Below are positions 35,472 through 44,805 of a DNA stretch of 64,000 nt, in pieces. The stretch is from assembly GCF_003003235.1 (NCBI RefSeq), contig NZ_PVUE01000008.1, forward strand, positions 124,001 to 188,000, written 5' to 3'. Every line of letters begins with the position of its first letter. Positions within the stretch are counted from its first letter, which is position 1. The stretch is from Antricoccus suffuscus (GTDB taxonomy: Bacteria; Actinomycetota; Actinomycetes; Mycobacteriales; Antricoccaceae). The position numbers and the translations under genes are program-made. Below the pieces are notes generated by a model. That model had not been told where the DNA came from, ran no database searches, and saw only the letters and a list, made by a program, of their open reading frames with translations.

Positions 35472-36841
35472 GGGACGGACAGTGCCGCCTCGAGAACGTT
35501 GGCCGCGAGATCGTGTGCGGCGCGGACCGTCGGTGCGGCTAGAGCGTCGTACCTCAAGTGGCTGCCGGGGGCGAGGTGAGGGTCGGACGGAATCGTAACG
35601 ACGGCTCGGCACAACGGGGCGAAACGTTGGCGAGCTTCGGCCAGGTCGATCCGCGGGTTGTTGATGTCCACGTTGCCGATCGCGACGATGCTTCGTCGGG
35701 CAAGCGCTTCGTAGCCGATCGAGTCGAGCCACTGCAGTGCGTTGTGGCTCGCCAGCACGCTGTCCATGCTCGGCGCGGTCGCGATGACCAGTGAATGCGA
35801 TGCGGAGATGACCCGTTGCATCAGTGTGCCGGCCATCCCGGCGCCGCAGTCGGAGACCGTGATGGGGAAGTGCCGGTAGACCGCGCGCATCGCCTGGACA
35901 TATGTCGCCTCGCCGAACGCTGCGCTCTGCGCTGGTGTGCGGCCGGTAGGGAGTACCCACACGCCGTCGTTATTGCGACTGATTGCCCCGGCGAGCACGT
36001 CGAGGCTGCCAGGGTCGCCCATCTGTGCGATGTCGTGCGAACTAGCGACGGGCGCGATTCCCATCCGCAGCATCAGAGAGCCGTAGGTTGTATCGGCGTC
36101 GAGCAGCAGTACCTGTTCGCGGCGGGCTCGCGCGGCAGCGGTGGCGAGCATGATTGCCATGGTGGTCTTTCCGACGCCGCCCTTCATGCCGACGACACTG
36201 ATCCGCCGAGGCGTGTGGATCGGCAGCTCGAGGCCGTTGCTGACCGGATTGGCCGGCATCGACGCCGGTGCTCTGCGCATGGGGAACCGCCGCCGAGTCG
36301 GCACCTGCTCGAGCCCGGCAACACGCGGGTCGAGATGCGGTGCCTGGGGACGTTCTGGTGCGGCGTACGGGTCGACCGCGGACTGGCGACCGGGCTCGAC
36401 GAAGCTGTTGGCCGGTGGCGGCGGCACGCTTGGAGCCGGCGGCTGGCCGGCCCCGAATTGTTGCGGTACGGCGGGTCGCTGCGGGGCGGCAGACCGTTGT
36501 GGCGAGTGAAACTGTTGGGGGTGGCCGGCCTGTGGCGGGTGTCCGGTCTGCATCGGCGGACTGGCCTGTACGGGCGGGCTGGACGGTACCGGCGGACCGG
36601 CGTGTGGTGGCTGCCGACGGGTCAACGCGGCGCGGCGGTCGGTCGAGCTGGAGTCTGCGAGTGGCTGCTGCGGAGCCTGCGCCGAGTGCGGCGTTCGGAA
36701 CTGTTCCGAGGTCGCCGACGGCGGCGGGGGAGCCCACACAAGTGGTGCTTCGTGTGTCGACGAGCTATCAGCCGGCGCGACCGGTTGCGGCGCGGACTCG
36801 GGCCGCGAGTCGCCGAACGGGTGCCGAGGCGGAGTGCTCAT
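35468..36841 (-). CDS. MinD/ParA-type ATPase with Pro-rich N-terminus (EspI-like)
   Basis: A 457-residue protein. Residues 1-200 are Pro/Gln/Ser-rich and disordered. Residues about 210-457 are a deviant-Walker-A MinD/ParA ATPase with MKGGVGKTT near 218-226, LLLDADTTYG and the SDCGAGMAG switch region. ESX-1 EspI of mycobacteria has this same layout, and such proteins are linked to regulation of type VII secretion. The gene is coupled to the downstream zinc-ribbon gene. I see no strong ribosome site before the ATG at 36841. A chromosome-partition role is unlikely because there is no ParB or parS nearby. Confidence 0.85.
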   Translation of the reverse strand: MSTPPRHPFGDSRPESAPQPVAPADSSSTHEAPLVWAPPPPSATSEQFRTPHSAQAPQQPLADSSSTDRRAALTRRQPPHAGPPVPSSPPVQASPPMQTGHPPQAGHPQQFHSPQRSAAPQRPAVPQQFGAGQPPAPSVPPPPANSFVEPGRQSAVDPYAAPERPQAPHLDPRVAGLEQVPTRRRFPMRRAPASMPANPVSNGLELPIHTPRRISVVGMKGGVGKTTMAIMLATAAARARREQVLLLDADTTYGSLMLRMGIAPVASSHDIAQMGDPGSLDVLAGAISRNNDGVWVLPTGRTPAQSAAFGEATYVQAMRAVYRHFPITVSDCGAGMAGTLMQRVISASHSLVIATAPSMDSVLASHNALQWLDSIGYEALARRSIVAIGNVDINNPRIDLAEARQRFAPLCRAVVTIPSDPHLAPGSHLRYDALAAPTVRAAHDLAANVLEAALSVP

Positions 36842-37005
36842 GCGTCAAGTACTTCGATTCTCGATTTCGTCGTGGAGTGATTTACTACCCGCGAGGCCCT
36901 CGAACAGAAGCGCTGCGGGCACGCGTTTTAGGGTACGTCATCTGCGCTCTACGACGCGGCCCCGGGGATTTTCGTGCCATCCCGTTGAGGAAACCTGGGT
37001 CGCCG

Positions 37006-38148
37006 TCAGCTTTTGGCGAGGCCGCGGCTGATCACGAGTCGTTGGATTTGATTGGTGCCCTCGAAGATCTGCATGACTTTGGCCTCCCGCATGTAGCGCT
37101 CCACTGGGAAGTCCTTGGTGTAGCCGGCGCCGCCGAGGACCTGTACGGCGTCCGTAGTGACCTTCATGGCGTTGTCCGTCGCGATTAACTTGGCGATGCT
37201 GGCCTGTTGGGAGTACGGCTTGCCGGCGTCCTTCAGACGCGCCGCCGACAGAGTGGTTGCGCGTGCGGATTCGACCGCGGCGGCCATGTCGGCCAGCACG
37301 AACGCGAGCCCCTGGTGGTCGATGATCGCGCGCCCGAACGTCTCGCGTTCCTTCGCGTAAGCGACCGCGACGTCGAGCGCTCGCTGGGCTAAACCGACCG
37401 CCACCGCGGCGATCCCGAGCCGGCCGGAGTCGAGTGCGGCTAGTGCAATCTGCAGGCCCTGCCCTTCCTCGCCGACGCGCCGGTCTGCGCCGATCGATAC
37501 GTTGTCGAATCGCATCGTGGCGGTCGTGGAGCCGGTCAGTCCCATCTTGCGTTCCGGGGTGTCCGCGCTCAGGCCGGTGGTGTGCGACGGCACCGAGAAG
37601 CAGGAGATGCCGCGCGAGCGGTCGTCGGAGGTGCGGACCATCGTGGTGTAGAAGTCAGCATGACCGCCATGTGTGGTCCATGCTTTGGCGCCGTTGATGA
37701 CGTAGTTTTCGCCGTCGCGGGTCGCTCGGGTAGTCATCGCAGCGGGGTCTGAGCCCGCTTGCGGTTCGGAGAGGCAGTAGGCGCCGAGCAACTTGCCGCC
37801 GAGCATGTCGGGCAGCCACGATCGCTGCTGGTCGGAGCCGAAGCTCGCGATCGCGAAACAAGACAGCGCGTGCACGCTCACGCCTACCGCGACGCTCGAC
37901 CACCGCGACGCGAGCTCTTCGAGGACCTGTAGGTAGACCTCGTATGGTTGGCCGCCGCCACCGATCTCCTCAGAGTAGGGCAGTCCGAGTAGACCGGCCT
38001 CGCCGAGCACGCTGAAAACCTCGCGCGGGAAGCGTTCATCCGCCTCGTCCTTGGCTGCCTTGGGCGCCAGCTCGGCGTCGGCGATCTCGCGAGTGAGTTG
38101 AAGAAGGTCTTCGGCCTCACGGCTGGGTAGAAGTCGTTGAACGGCCAC
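37006..38148 (-). CDS. Acyl-CoA dehydrogenase
   Basis: A 380-residue flavoprotein of the acyl-CoA dehydrogenase family, catalysing alpha,beta-desaturation of acyl-CoA. It shows YCLSEPQAGSDPAAM (FAD/substrate signature), the middle beta domain, GRAIIDHQGLAFVLADM, and the C-terminal FEGTNQIQRLVISR, whose Glu is the usual catalytic base. The GTG at 38148 follows GGAGG at the right distance and gives the family length; an upstream start at 38169 is less likely. A 24-base dyad lies 24 bases upstream (38172-38195) and may be its operator. The CoA transferase gene lies upstream on the same strand. Confidence 0.93.
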   Translation of the reverse strand: MAVQRLLPSREAEDLLQLTREIADAELAPKAAKDEADERFPREVFSVLGEAGLLGLPYSEEIGGGGQPYEVYLQVLEELASRWSSVAVGVSVHALSCFAIASFGSDQQRSWLPDMLGGKLLGAYCLSEPQAGSDPAAMTTRATRDGENYVINGAKAWTTHGGHADFYTTMVRTSDDRSRGISCFSVPSHTTGLSADTPERKMGLTGSTTATMRFDNVSIGADRRVGEEGQGLQIALAALDSGRLGIAAVAVGLAQRALDVAVAYAKERETFGRAIIDHQGLAFVLADMAAAVESARATTLSAARLKDAGKPYSQQASIAKLIATDNAMKVTTDAVQVLGGAGYTKDFPVERYMREAKVMQIFEGTNQIQRLVISRGLAKS

Positions 38149-38171
38149 GTCGTACCTCCGGCAGGGCAAAA

Positions 38172-38195
38172 TTCAGTGAGTGATCATTAACTGAA
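38172..38195. promoter_or_regulatory. Putative operator dyad upstream of acyl-CoA dehydrogenase
   Basis: The sequence has perfect outer arms TTCAGT and ACTGAA and a central palindrome TGATCA, giving a 24-base dyad with only two mismatched pairs. It lies between the CoA transferase and acyl-CoA dehydrogenase genes, just before the latter. TetR-type regulators of lipid genes often bind such dyads; the regulator is not known. Confidence 0.45.
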
Positions 38196-38239
38196 ATATC
38201 TGCCGCTAATTGTACGTAATGAATGGGCCGTACGCGGAC

Positions 38240-39412
38240 TCAGGATTCGTCCAGCCACGCCCGGACGGAGTCGTTGTGCTCGCCGAGCAGCGGCGGGTAG
38301 CGATGGTCGCGGTGCCATTCGGTGTCGTCGTCGTAGAAGCGCAGTGGAGGGCCGGGCAACTCGATGTTGCCCAAGACCGGATGGTCGACGTCAACCACGA
38401 GGCCCTGCGAGCGCACCTGGTCCCACTCGTAGACCTGCTCAAGATTCTTCACTTCGCCGCACGGCACGCCGACCTCGTTGAGCTTGGCCAGCAAGTCTTC
38501 GGTGGAGTACGCCGCAAACGCCTCGTTGACCAGCTTGCGTAGCTCATGGGTATTGCGCACCCGGTCGCCGTTGTTGGCGTACTTCGGATCGGCGGCGTCA
38601 AAGCCGAATGCCGCCGCGAACTTGCCCCAGATGCTCTCAGAGCCGACCGAGATCTGCACGATCCCGTCCTGGGATCGGAACAGGCCGTACGGCGCTACGG
38701 ACGGGTGGTGGGGGCCTTCGGCAACCGGCAGGTCCTTGCCGACGGTCCATCGAGTGCCCTGAAATGCGTGTACGCCGACGACGGACGCGAGCAGGGACGT
38801 GCGGATGACCTTGCCTTTGCCGGTGCGCTCACGTTCGTAAAGCGCCGAGACGACTCCGTAGGCGCCGTACATCCCGGACAGGACGTCCGCGATGGGTACG
38901 CCGACCTTGGTGGGCGTTTCGGGATCGGGCCCAGTCATTGACATCAAACCGGCCTCGCCCTGTGCGATCTGGTCATAGCCGGCGCGGCCGCCTTGCGGGC
39001 CGTCGTGACCGAACCCGGTGATCGACAGGATGACGAGCCGGGGGTTGATCTCGTGGATGCGTGTGGTGGTGAACCCGAGCCGGTCAAGGACACCGGTGCG
39101 GAAGTTTTCCAGCAGGACATCGCTTTTTGCGATCAGCTTGGTCAGAGTGTCCTTGCCATCATCGCTTTTCAGGTCGAGCGTGATCGACTCCTTGTTGCGA
39201 TTGCAGGATAGGTAGTAGGTCGCGATCTCGTCGTTCGGGCCGACGAACGGCGGACCCCATCCGCGGGTGTCGTCGCCGGATCCCGGCGACTCGACCTTGA
39301 TCACGCGGGCGCCGAGGTCGCCGAGCATCATGCCGGCATGCGGACCGGCGAGTGCCCGGGTGAGGTCGACGACGGTGACCCCGTCGAGCGGGCCGGGCTG
39401 TGACTCGATCAT
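38240..39412 (-). CDS. CaiB/BaiF-type CoA transferase (class III)
   Basis: A 390-residue family III CoA transferase, moving CoA between carboxylic acids. It begins with the conserved PLDGVTVVDLTRALAGPHAGMMLGDLGARVIKVE, contains CNRNKESITLDLK and GYDQIAQGEAGLMSMTG with the expected catalytic Asp, and ends with the small C-terminal domain. The ATG at 39412 follows GGAGGACAGC, better than an in-frame start at 39448. The pairing with an acyl-CoA dehydrogenase suggests activation and oxidation of an organic acid. The substrates are unknown. Confidence 0.92.
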   Translation of the reverse strand: MIESQPGPLDGVTVVDLTRALAGPHAGMMLGDLGARVIKVESPGSGDDTRGWGPPFVGPNDEIATYYLSCNRNKESITLDLKSDDGKDTLTKLIAKSDVLLENFRTGVLDRLGFTTTRIHEINPRLVILSITGFGHDGPQGGRAGYDQIAQGEAGLMSMTGPDPETPTKVGVPIADVLSGMYGAYGVVSALYERERTGKGKVIRTSLLASVVGVHAFQGTRWTVGKDLPVAEGPHHPSVAPYGLFRSQDGIVQISVGSESIWGKFAAAFGFDAADPKYANNGDRVRNTHELRKLVNEAFAAYSTEDLLAKLNEVGVPCGEVKNLEQVYEWDQVRSQGLVVDVDHPVLGNIELPGPPLRFYDDDTEWHRDHRYPPLLGEHNDSVRAWLDES

Positions 39413-39493
39413 GCTGTCCTCCGCGTATTCGGTGATCGTGTTCTGCAAACAGGAGCGCCCACCATGCTCGCATGGCCGGGAGCGCGGTCCGTC

Positions 39494-40621
39494 TCACGCC
39501 TCTCGGCGGATATACAACAGTGTGACGGCGCCGGCGAGCAGGACGAGCCACAGGCTGATCACGCGATATACCAGCGTGATCGCGATCGCCGTACTTGCCG
39601 GTATCCCGATCCCGACTAGCGCGACTCCGATGGCGGCGTCGACGACTCCGAGTCCGCCGGGCGTGAGGTTGAGCAGTTGCAGTCCCTGACCGGCGGCCCA
39701 GGCGAGAACGATCCCGGCCCACGGCACGTGTCCATAGATTGACAGCGTGACCGCGGCCAGGCAGCCGGCCTTGGAGAGAACGTTGGCGAGCGTGAGCGCC
39801 ATCGTGAGCAGCGCACCCCGGCCACCGAGCCGCAATGCGGCGATCCGGTCGATCCCACTGAGAAATGCCGTCTCCATTGGAGCGGAAGGCCGGTGTCGCA
39901 GTCCGCACCAGGTCCGTACGACCCAGAGCGCGACCATGCGACCGCGGCGGCGTACCGACTCGTGATGCAGGCCGACCAGCAAAATCAGCACGGGTACGAC
40001 GATGAGTGCGATCGAGAGCAGTCCGCTGATCACGCCGGCCTTGGATCCGGTCAAAGCGGCGGCCGTCGCGGTCACCGCGGCGTAGACCACCGTCGTGTAG
40101 ATCCCGGACATCGCGAGTGCCCAGCTTGCAACCGTTGGTGCGACGCCGATCTTGGTGAACCGCTTGTAGGCGAAGACTGCCGCCGCCGCCGGGCCGACAA
40201 CCGGAAGCGACAGCGAGATCGCATTTCCGGCGTACGTCGTTGCGACTACCGACGGCAACGAGTAGTGCCCGCCCTGTACGTCGAGAAACCGGCGTTGTTG
40301 ACGGGCTAGGGTTCCGATCGAGGCGATTTGGAGAGCGACAGCGACAAGAAGCCAGCCCCAACTGGCATCGGCCAGGATGTCGGGCAGGTCGTCGAGTCGG
40401 CGCCACTGGGTCGCGACGAGTGCGACGAGGAGCACGACTCCTACTGCCGGGACAACCCTCCTGCGTAGCCAGTGCGTGGCGATCGGTTTGTGGGGGCCGT
40501 CAGTGGGTGTCGCGCTGTCGTCGGTGAGCGCTCCAGATATCTTGATGAGGTTGATTATGCCAGCGTGTGGGGCGCGTTGACGGGTGCGCGCGACCGCACG
40601 TACGGTTTGGTCAACAAGCAT
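39494..40621 (-). CDS. UPF0104/LPG-synthase-TM-type integral membrane protein
   Basis: A protein of about 375 residues with roughly eight membrane helices. It resembles the lysylphosphatidylglycerol-synthase membrane domain family (YbhN-like), with the typical QGLQLLNLTPGGLGVVDAAIG region and the arginine-containing helix IASIGTLARQQRRFL. Such proteins lack the synthase domain and may flip or modify lipids; the function here is unknown. The start is uncertain: ATG at 40621 is used, GTG at 40648 is possible, and the first 60 residues are poorly conserved in look. It diverges from zwf, with which the upstream frame would overlap. Confidence 0.8.
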   Translation of the reverse strand: MLVDQTVRAVARTRQRAPHAGIINLIKISGALTDDSATPTDGPHKPIATHWLRRRVVPAVGVVLLVALVATQWRRLDDLPDILADASWGWLLVAVALQIASIGTLARQQRRFLDVQGGHYSLPSVVATTYAGNAISLSLPVVGPAAAAVFAYKRFTKIGVAPTVASWALAMSGIYTTVVYAAVTATAAALTGSKAGVISGLLSIALIVVPVLILLVGLHHESVRRRGRMVALWVVRTWCGLRHRPSAPMETAFLSGIDRIAALRLGGRGALLTMALTLANVLSKAGCLAAVTLSIYGHVPWAGIVLAWAAGQGLQLLNLTPGGLGVVDAAIGVALVGIGIPASTAIAITLVYRVISLWLVLLAGAVTLLYIRREA

Positions 40622-40650
40622 GGCTAATCGCTCATTTGAAGGGGACACGC

Positions 40651-42048
40651 ATGAGGCGTGGCGCTGAGAAAACTGCCGACCTGATGGTGATTTTCGGCAT
40701 CACAGGTGACCTTGCTCGCAAGATGACGTTCCGCTCGCTCTACCGGCTTGAACGCAAAGGCCTGCTTGACTGCCCGATCATCGGCGTCGCGAGCGATGAG
40801 ATGACAGTGGAGCAGCTGGTCCAGCGCGCAAGCGACTCGATCAAGGAGACCGGCGAGGACTTCGACCAGAAGGTTTTCGCCCGGTTCGCCGCCCGGCTCT
40901 CCTACATCAGCGGCGATGTCACCAAAGACGACCTGTACGACGACCTGACTGCGGCCGTGAAGAAGTTCAAGCGGCCGCTCTACTACCTTGAGATGCCGCC
41001 GTCGCTATTCGGGCCGATAGCCGAGCAGCTCGGCAAGGCGGGGCTACTGGAGGACGCGCTGGTCGCGGTCGAGAAGCCGTTCGGTCATGACCTCACGTCG
41101 GCACGGGAACTCAATACGCGGCTGCACAAGGTCTTGCGAGAGGACCAGCTTCTGCGGGTGGATCACTTCCTGGGCAAGGAACCGGTCATCGAGCTGGAGT
41201 ACCTGCGGTTCGCCAATGTCGCGTTCGCCGAGCTATGGGACCGCAAGAGCGTCTCGTGTATCCAGATCACCATGGCCGAGGACTTCGACGTCTCGGACCG
41301 TGGCAAGTTCTACGACTCGGTAGGCGCATTGCGCGACGTCGTACAAAATCACCTACTTCAGGTGCTCGCCTTGGTCACGATGGACCCGCCCGCCGGCGCG
41401 GGCGCCGACGAGTTGCGGGACAAGAAGACAGATGTATTCAAGGCGATCCAGGCGGCCGATCCCGAGCACTACGTGCGCGGGCAGTACGCCGGCTACACCG
41501 ACGTACCCGGGGTAGCGGCTGACTCGACAACCGAGACGTTCGTTGCGTTGCGTCTCGAGATCGACAACTGGCGTTGGTCCGGCGTGCCGATCTTCCTGCG
41601 CGCGGGCAAGTCGCTCGCAGTGCGGGCCACCGAGGTCCGGCTGTTCTTGCGGCGTACGCCGAAACTCGCCTTTCTGCCGGAACTGACGCGGGCCGAGCCC
41701 AACCAAATCGTGCTGCGGATCGACCCCGATCCAGGGCTGCGACTGGCAATCACCGCCCGCGACGACGGCACGTGGCGTCCGGTCAACCTCGATACGTCGT
41801 TCAGTACACCGCTCGGTGAGCCGCTCACGCCGTACGAGCGGCTCTTCCGAGGAGCGCTCACCGGCGACCACAGCCTGTTCGCGCGGCAGGACAGTGTCGA
41901 GGAAACGTGGCGCATCGTGCAACCGTTGCTCGACAACCCTCCACCGGTGCACTCCTACAAGCCTGGTTCGTGGGGACCGACCGAAGCGGATGCCTTGATT
42001 CGTGGGCATCAAAGCTGGCACAAGCCGTGGCTGGAGAAAGCGCCCTAG
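40651..42048 (+). CDS. zwf: Glucose-6-phosphate dehydrogenase
   Basis: A 465-residue enzyme oxidising glucose 6-phosphate to 6-phosphogluconolactone. It has the nucleotide-binding start [11 protein letters not shown], the active-site segment [12 protein letters not shown], and the C-terminal substrate-binding regions ([14 protein letters not shown]). The ATG at 40651 follows AAGGGGAC; the frame is open to 40567 but that part does not look like the family. It begins the zwf-gnd-pgi cluster. No opcA or lactonase gene is nearby, unlike the usual actinobacterial tkt-tal-zwf-opcA-pgl order. Confidence 0.95.
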   Translation: MRRGAEKTADLMVIFGITGDLARKMTFRSLYRLERKGLLDCPIIGVASDEMTVEQLVQRASDSIKETGEDFDQKVFARFAARLSYISGDVTKDDLYDDLTAAVKKFKRPLYYLEMPPSLFGPIAEQLGKAGLLEDALVAVEKPFGHDLTSARELNTRLHKVLREDQLLRVDHFLGKEPVIELEYLRFANVAFAELWDRKSVSCIQITMAEDFDVSDRGKFYDSVGALRDVVQNHLLQVLALVTMDPPAGAGADELRDKKTDVFKAIQAADPEHYVRGQYAGYTDVPGVAADSTTETFVALRLEIDNWRWSGVPIFLRAGKSLAVRATEVRLFLRRTPKLAFLPELTRAEPNQIVLRIDPDPGLRLAITARDDGTWRPVNLDTSFSTPLGEPLTPYERLFRGALTGDHSLFARQDSVEETWRIVQPLLDNPPPVHSYKPGSWGPTEADALIRGHQSWHKPWLEKAP

Positions 42049-42112
42049 GTGGCGTCGGACTCGCACCATCTCTAACCGTGACCATCGCAGAACCAATACG
42101 AGGAGACAACGC

Positions 42113-43132
42113 ATGCAGCTTGGGATGATCGGACTCGGACGGATGGGCGCCAACCTGGTGCGCCGCTTGATGCGCGATGGACATGAATGTGTCGTCTACG
42201 ACCACAACGTCGACGCGATCAAGGCGCTGGCTGATGAAGGAGCGATCGCGAGCGGCTCGATTGCCGACCTGAAGGCCAAGCTCGATGGGCCGCGGGCAGT
42301 GTGGGTGATGGTTCCTGCCGGCGATATCACGACCTCGGTAATCGAGGAACTGGCCACGACGCTGGACTCCGACGACATCGTCATCGATGGCGGCAACTCC
42401 TACTACCGCGATGATATCCGGCACGCCAAACGACTCTCTGAAAAAGGAATTCACCTCATCGACTGCGGCACCAGTGGCGGGGTGTGGGGCCTGGAGCGCG
42501 GCTACTGCTTGATGATCGGCGGCGAGACCGAGCCGGTCGCGAGGGTCGAAGCGATCTTCAAGACCATCGCCCCAGGTTTCGAGTCGGCGGAACGCACTCC
42601 CGGGCGCGAAGGTGCGATAGCGCCCTCCGAGATGGGTTACCTGCACTGCGGCCCGAACGGCGCCGGACACTTCGTGAAAATGGTGCACAACGGTATCGAG
42701 TACGGCATGATGGCCTCCATCGCCGAGGGACTTAACATCATCCGCAACGCCGACATCGGCACGAGGATTGAAAAAGGCGACGCGGAGACCGCACCGCTGG
42801 CCGAGCCGGAGTTCTACCAGTACGACATCGACGTCGCCGAGGTCACCGAGGTCTGGCGCCGCGGCAGCGTCGTCGGCTCGTGGCTGGTGGACCTGACTGC
42901 CGAGGCACTGCATGAGTCGCCGGACCTCGCCGATTACAGCGGACGCGTGTCGGACTCCGGCGAAGGTCGCTGGACGTCGATCGCGGCGATCGACGAGGGA
43001 GTCCCGGCGCCGGTGCTCAGTGCCGCGCTCTACTCCCGATTCGCCTCGCGCGATCTCAGCAAGTTCGCCGATCAAGCTCTGTCGGCCATGCGCAAGGAGT
43101 TCGGTGGCCATGACGAGAAGCCGGCGAGCTAG
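42113..43132 (+). CDS. gnd: 6-phosphogluconate dehydrogenase, decarboxylating (short, GntZ/GndA-type)
   Basis: A 339-residue enzyme converting 6-phosphogluconate to ribulose 5-phosphate. It has the Rossmann start [15 protein letters not shown], the active-site stretch [15 protein letters not shown], and [12 protein letters not shown]. The length is that of the short, often NAD-linked class, not the 470-residue class. The ATG at 42113 follows AGGAG at 42101-42105. Gap to zwf is 64 bases and to pgi 3 bases, so the three are likely one operon. Confidence 0.94.
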   Translation: MQLGMIGLGRMGANLVRRLMRDGHECVVYDHNVDAIKALADEGAIASGSIADLKAKLDGPRAVWVMVPAGDITTSVIEELATTLDSDDIVIDGGNSYYRDDIRHAKRLSEKGIHLIDCGTSGGVWGLERGYCLMIGGETEPVARVEAIFKTIAPGFESAERTPGREGAIAPSEMGYLHCGPNGAGHFVKMVHNGIEYGMMASIAEGLNIIRNADIGTRIEKGDAETAPLAEPEFYQYDIDVAEVTEVWRRGSVVGSWLVDLTAEALHESPDLADYSGRVSDSGEGRWTSIAAIDEGVPAPVLSAALYSRFASRDLSKFADQALSAMRKEFGGHDEKPAS

Positions 43133-43135
43133 ACG

Positions 43136-44788
43136 ATGATGGCTCCGAAACCGGCTCGCGCGCTGACCGAGTTACCCGCGTGGCGTGAGCTTGAGCAGCA
43201 CGCACGCGATATGAAAGACGTGACACTGCGCGAGCTGTTCGATGAAGATCCCTTCAGAGTTCGCGATTTTTCGTTCGATGAGCTCGGGCTGTATGCCGAC
43301 TTCGCCAAGAACAGGGTCACCCGCGACACCATGCGGATGCTGCTCGATCTCGCCGAACAAGCCGGTCTGTCTGAGCGCATCGAGGCGATGTTCGCCGGAG
43401 ACAAGATCAACGTCTCCGAGGACCGCGCCGTACTCCATGTGGCGCTACGTGCCGATCGCAATGCGACTATCGATGTGGACGGCCATAACGTCGTACCCGA
43501 CGTGCACGAGGTCCTCGACCGGATGGCGGCGTTCGCGGACAAAGTACGAAGCGGTGAATGGACCGGGCACACCGGCAAACGGATACGCAACGTCATTAAC
43601 ATCGGCATCGGTGGTTCTGACCTGGGACCGCGGATGGCCTACCAGGCGCTGCTTCCCTTCAGCGATCGCGATCTGAGGGTCGAGTTCGTGTCCAATATCG
43701 ACGGCGCCGAGTTCGTGGAGGCAACCCGCGGGCTCGATCCGGCCGAGACGATCTTCATCGTGTGCTCCAAGAGCTGGCACACGCTCGAGACGCTGACAAA
43801 CGCGGGCGCAGCCCGGGACTGGGTGCTCGCCGCGTTCAACGGTGACACCGCGGCAGTTGCGCGGCACTTTGTCGCCGTCTCGACAAACGCGGACGGCGTA
43901 CGCGAGTTCGGGATCGACACCGACAACATGTTCGGTTTCTGGGACTGGGTCGGCGGGCGTTATTCATTCGACTCGGCGGTCGGCCTGTCGCTGATGGTGG
44001 CGGTCGGACCGGATAACTTCACGGAGATGCTGGCGGGATTCCGGGCCGTTGATGAGCACGTCCGGAAGACGAAACTAGACCGCAACATCCCCGTGCTCAT
44101 GGGGCTGTTATCGGTCTGGTACAACAACTTCCTCGGTGCGCAGACCCAGGCGGTACTGCCATACAGTCACTATCTCGCGCACCTTCCGGCGTACTTCCAG
44201 CAGTTGGAGATGGAAAGCAACGGGAAGCATGTCACATTGGCCGGCGACCAGGTCGATTATCAGACCGGGCAGATCATCTGGGGCCAGCCGGGGACAAACG
44301 GACAGCACGCGTTCTATCAGCTCATCCATCAAGGCACCAAGCTAATCCCGTGCGACTTCATCGGTGTTGCCAAGCCGCTGAGCGACCTGGAACATCAGCA
44401 CGACCTGTTGATCGCCAATGTGTTCGCGCAAACCGAGGCGCTGGCGTTCGGGCGTTCGGAGAAGGAACTCAGGGACGCCGGCTCACCGGAAGCGCAGATC
44501 CCGCACCGGGTCTGCAAAGGTAACCAGCCGACCACGACGCTGATGCTCGACCAGCTGTCACCGCGCAGCCTCGGCACGCTGATCGCCTTGTATGAACACA
44601 AAGTGCTCACCGAGGGCGTCATCTGGGGGATTGACTCGTTCGACCAGTGGGGCGTCGAGCTCGGCAAGATCCTCGCCGGGACCATCGCTGACGAGGTCAC
44701 CGCCGACGGGGCGCCGAGCCTGAAGCACGACGAGTCGACGAGCGAGCTGATCCGACGCTACCGAAAGTCCCGTGGCCGCCCGGTCTAA
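43136..44788 (+). CDS. pgi: Glucose-6-phosphate isomerase
   Basis: A 550-residue enzyme interconverting glucose 6-phosphate and fructose 6-phosphate. Typical signatures are [18 protein letters not shown], the second family signature near [15 protein letters not shown], and the C-terminal segment [13 protein letters not shown]. Two ATG codons stand in a row at 43136 and 43139. It starts 3 bases after gnd. Its stop faces the M23 peptidase gene, 17 bases away on the opposite strand. Confidence 0.96.
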   Translation: MMAPKPARALTELPAWRELEQHARDMKDVTLRELFDEDPFRVRDFSFDELGLYADFAKNRVTRDTMRMLLDLAEQAGLSERIEAMFAGDKINVSEDRAVLHVALRADRNATIDVDGHNVVPDVHEVLDRMAAFADKVRSGEWTGHTGKRIRNVINIGIGGSDLGPRMAYQALLPFSDRDLRVEFVSNIDGAEFVEATRGLDPAETIFIVCSKSWHTLETLTNAGAARDWVLAAFNGDTAAVARHFVAVSTNADGVREFGIDTDNMFGFWDWVGGRYSFDSAVGLSLMVAVGPDNFTEMLAGFRAVDEHVRKTKLDRNIPVLMGLLSVWYNNFLGAQTQAVLPYSHYLAHLPAYFQQLEMESNGKHVTLAGDQVDYQTGQIIWGQPGTNGQHAFYQLIHQGTKLIPCDFIGVAKPLSDLEHQHDLLIANVFAQTEALAFGRSEKELRDAGSPEAQIPHRVCKGNQPTTTLMLDQLSPRSLGTLIALYEHKVLTEGVIWGIDSFDQWGVELGKILAGTIADEVTADGAPSLKHDESTSELIRRYRKSRGRPV

Positions 44789-44805
44789 CTTGCTTGGCGG
44801 ACGGG

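Noticed and set aside
39159-40406. 415-codon minus-strand frame spanning the CoA transferase and membrane protein genes
   Set aside because: It is Arg/Gly-rich and runs through two well-supported genes in another frame.
44558-44805. C-terminal extension of the M23 peptidase antisense to pgi
   Set aside because: It is reached only through the apparent frameshift and is Arg/Pro-rich shadow sequence. The proper tail and stop lie in the other frame.
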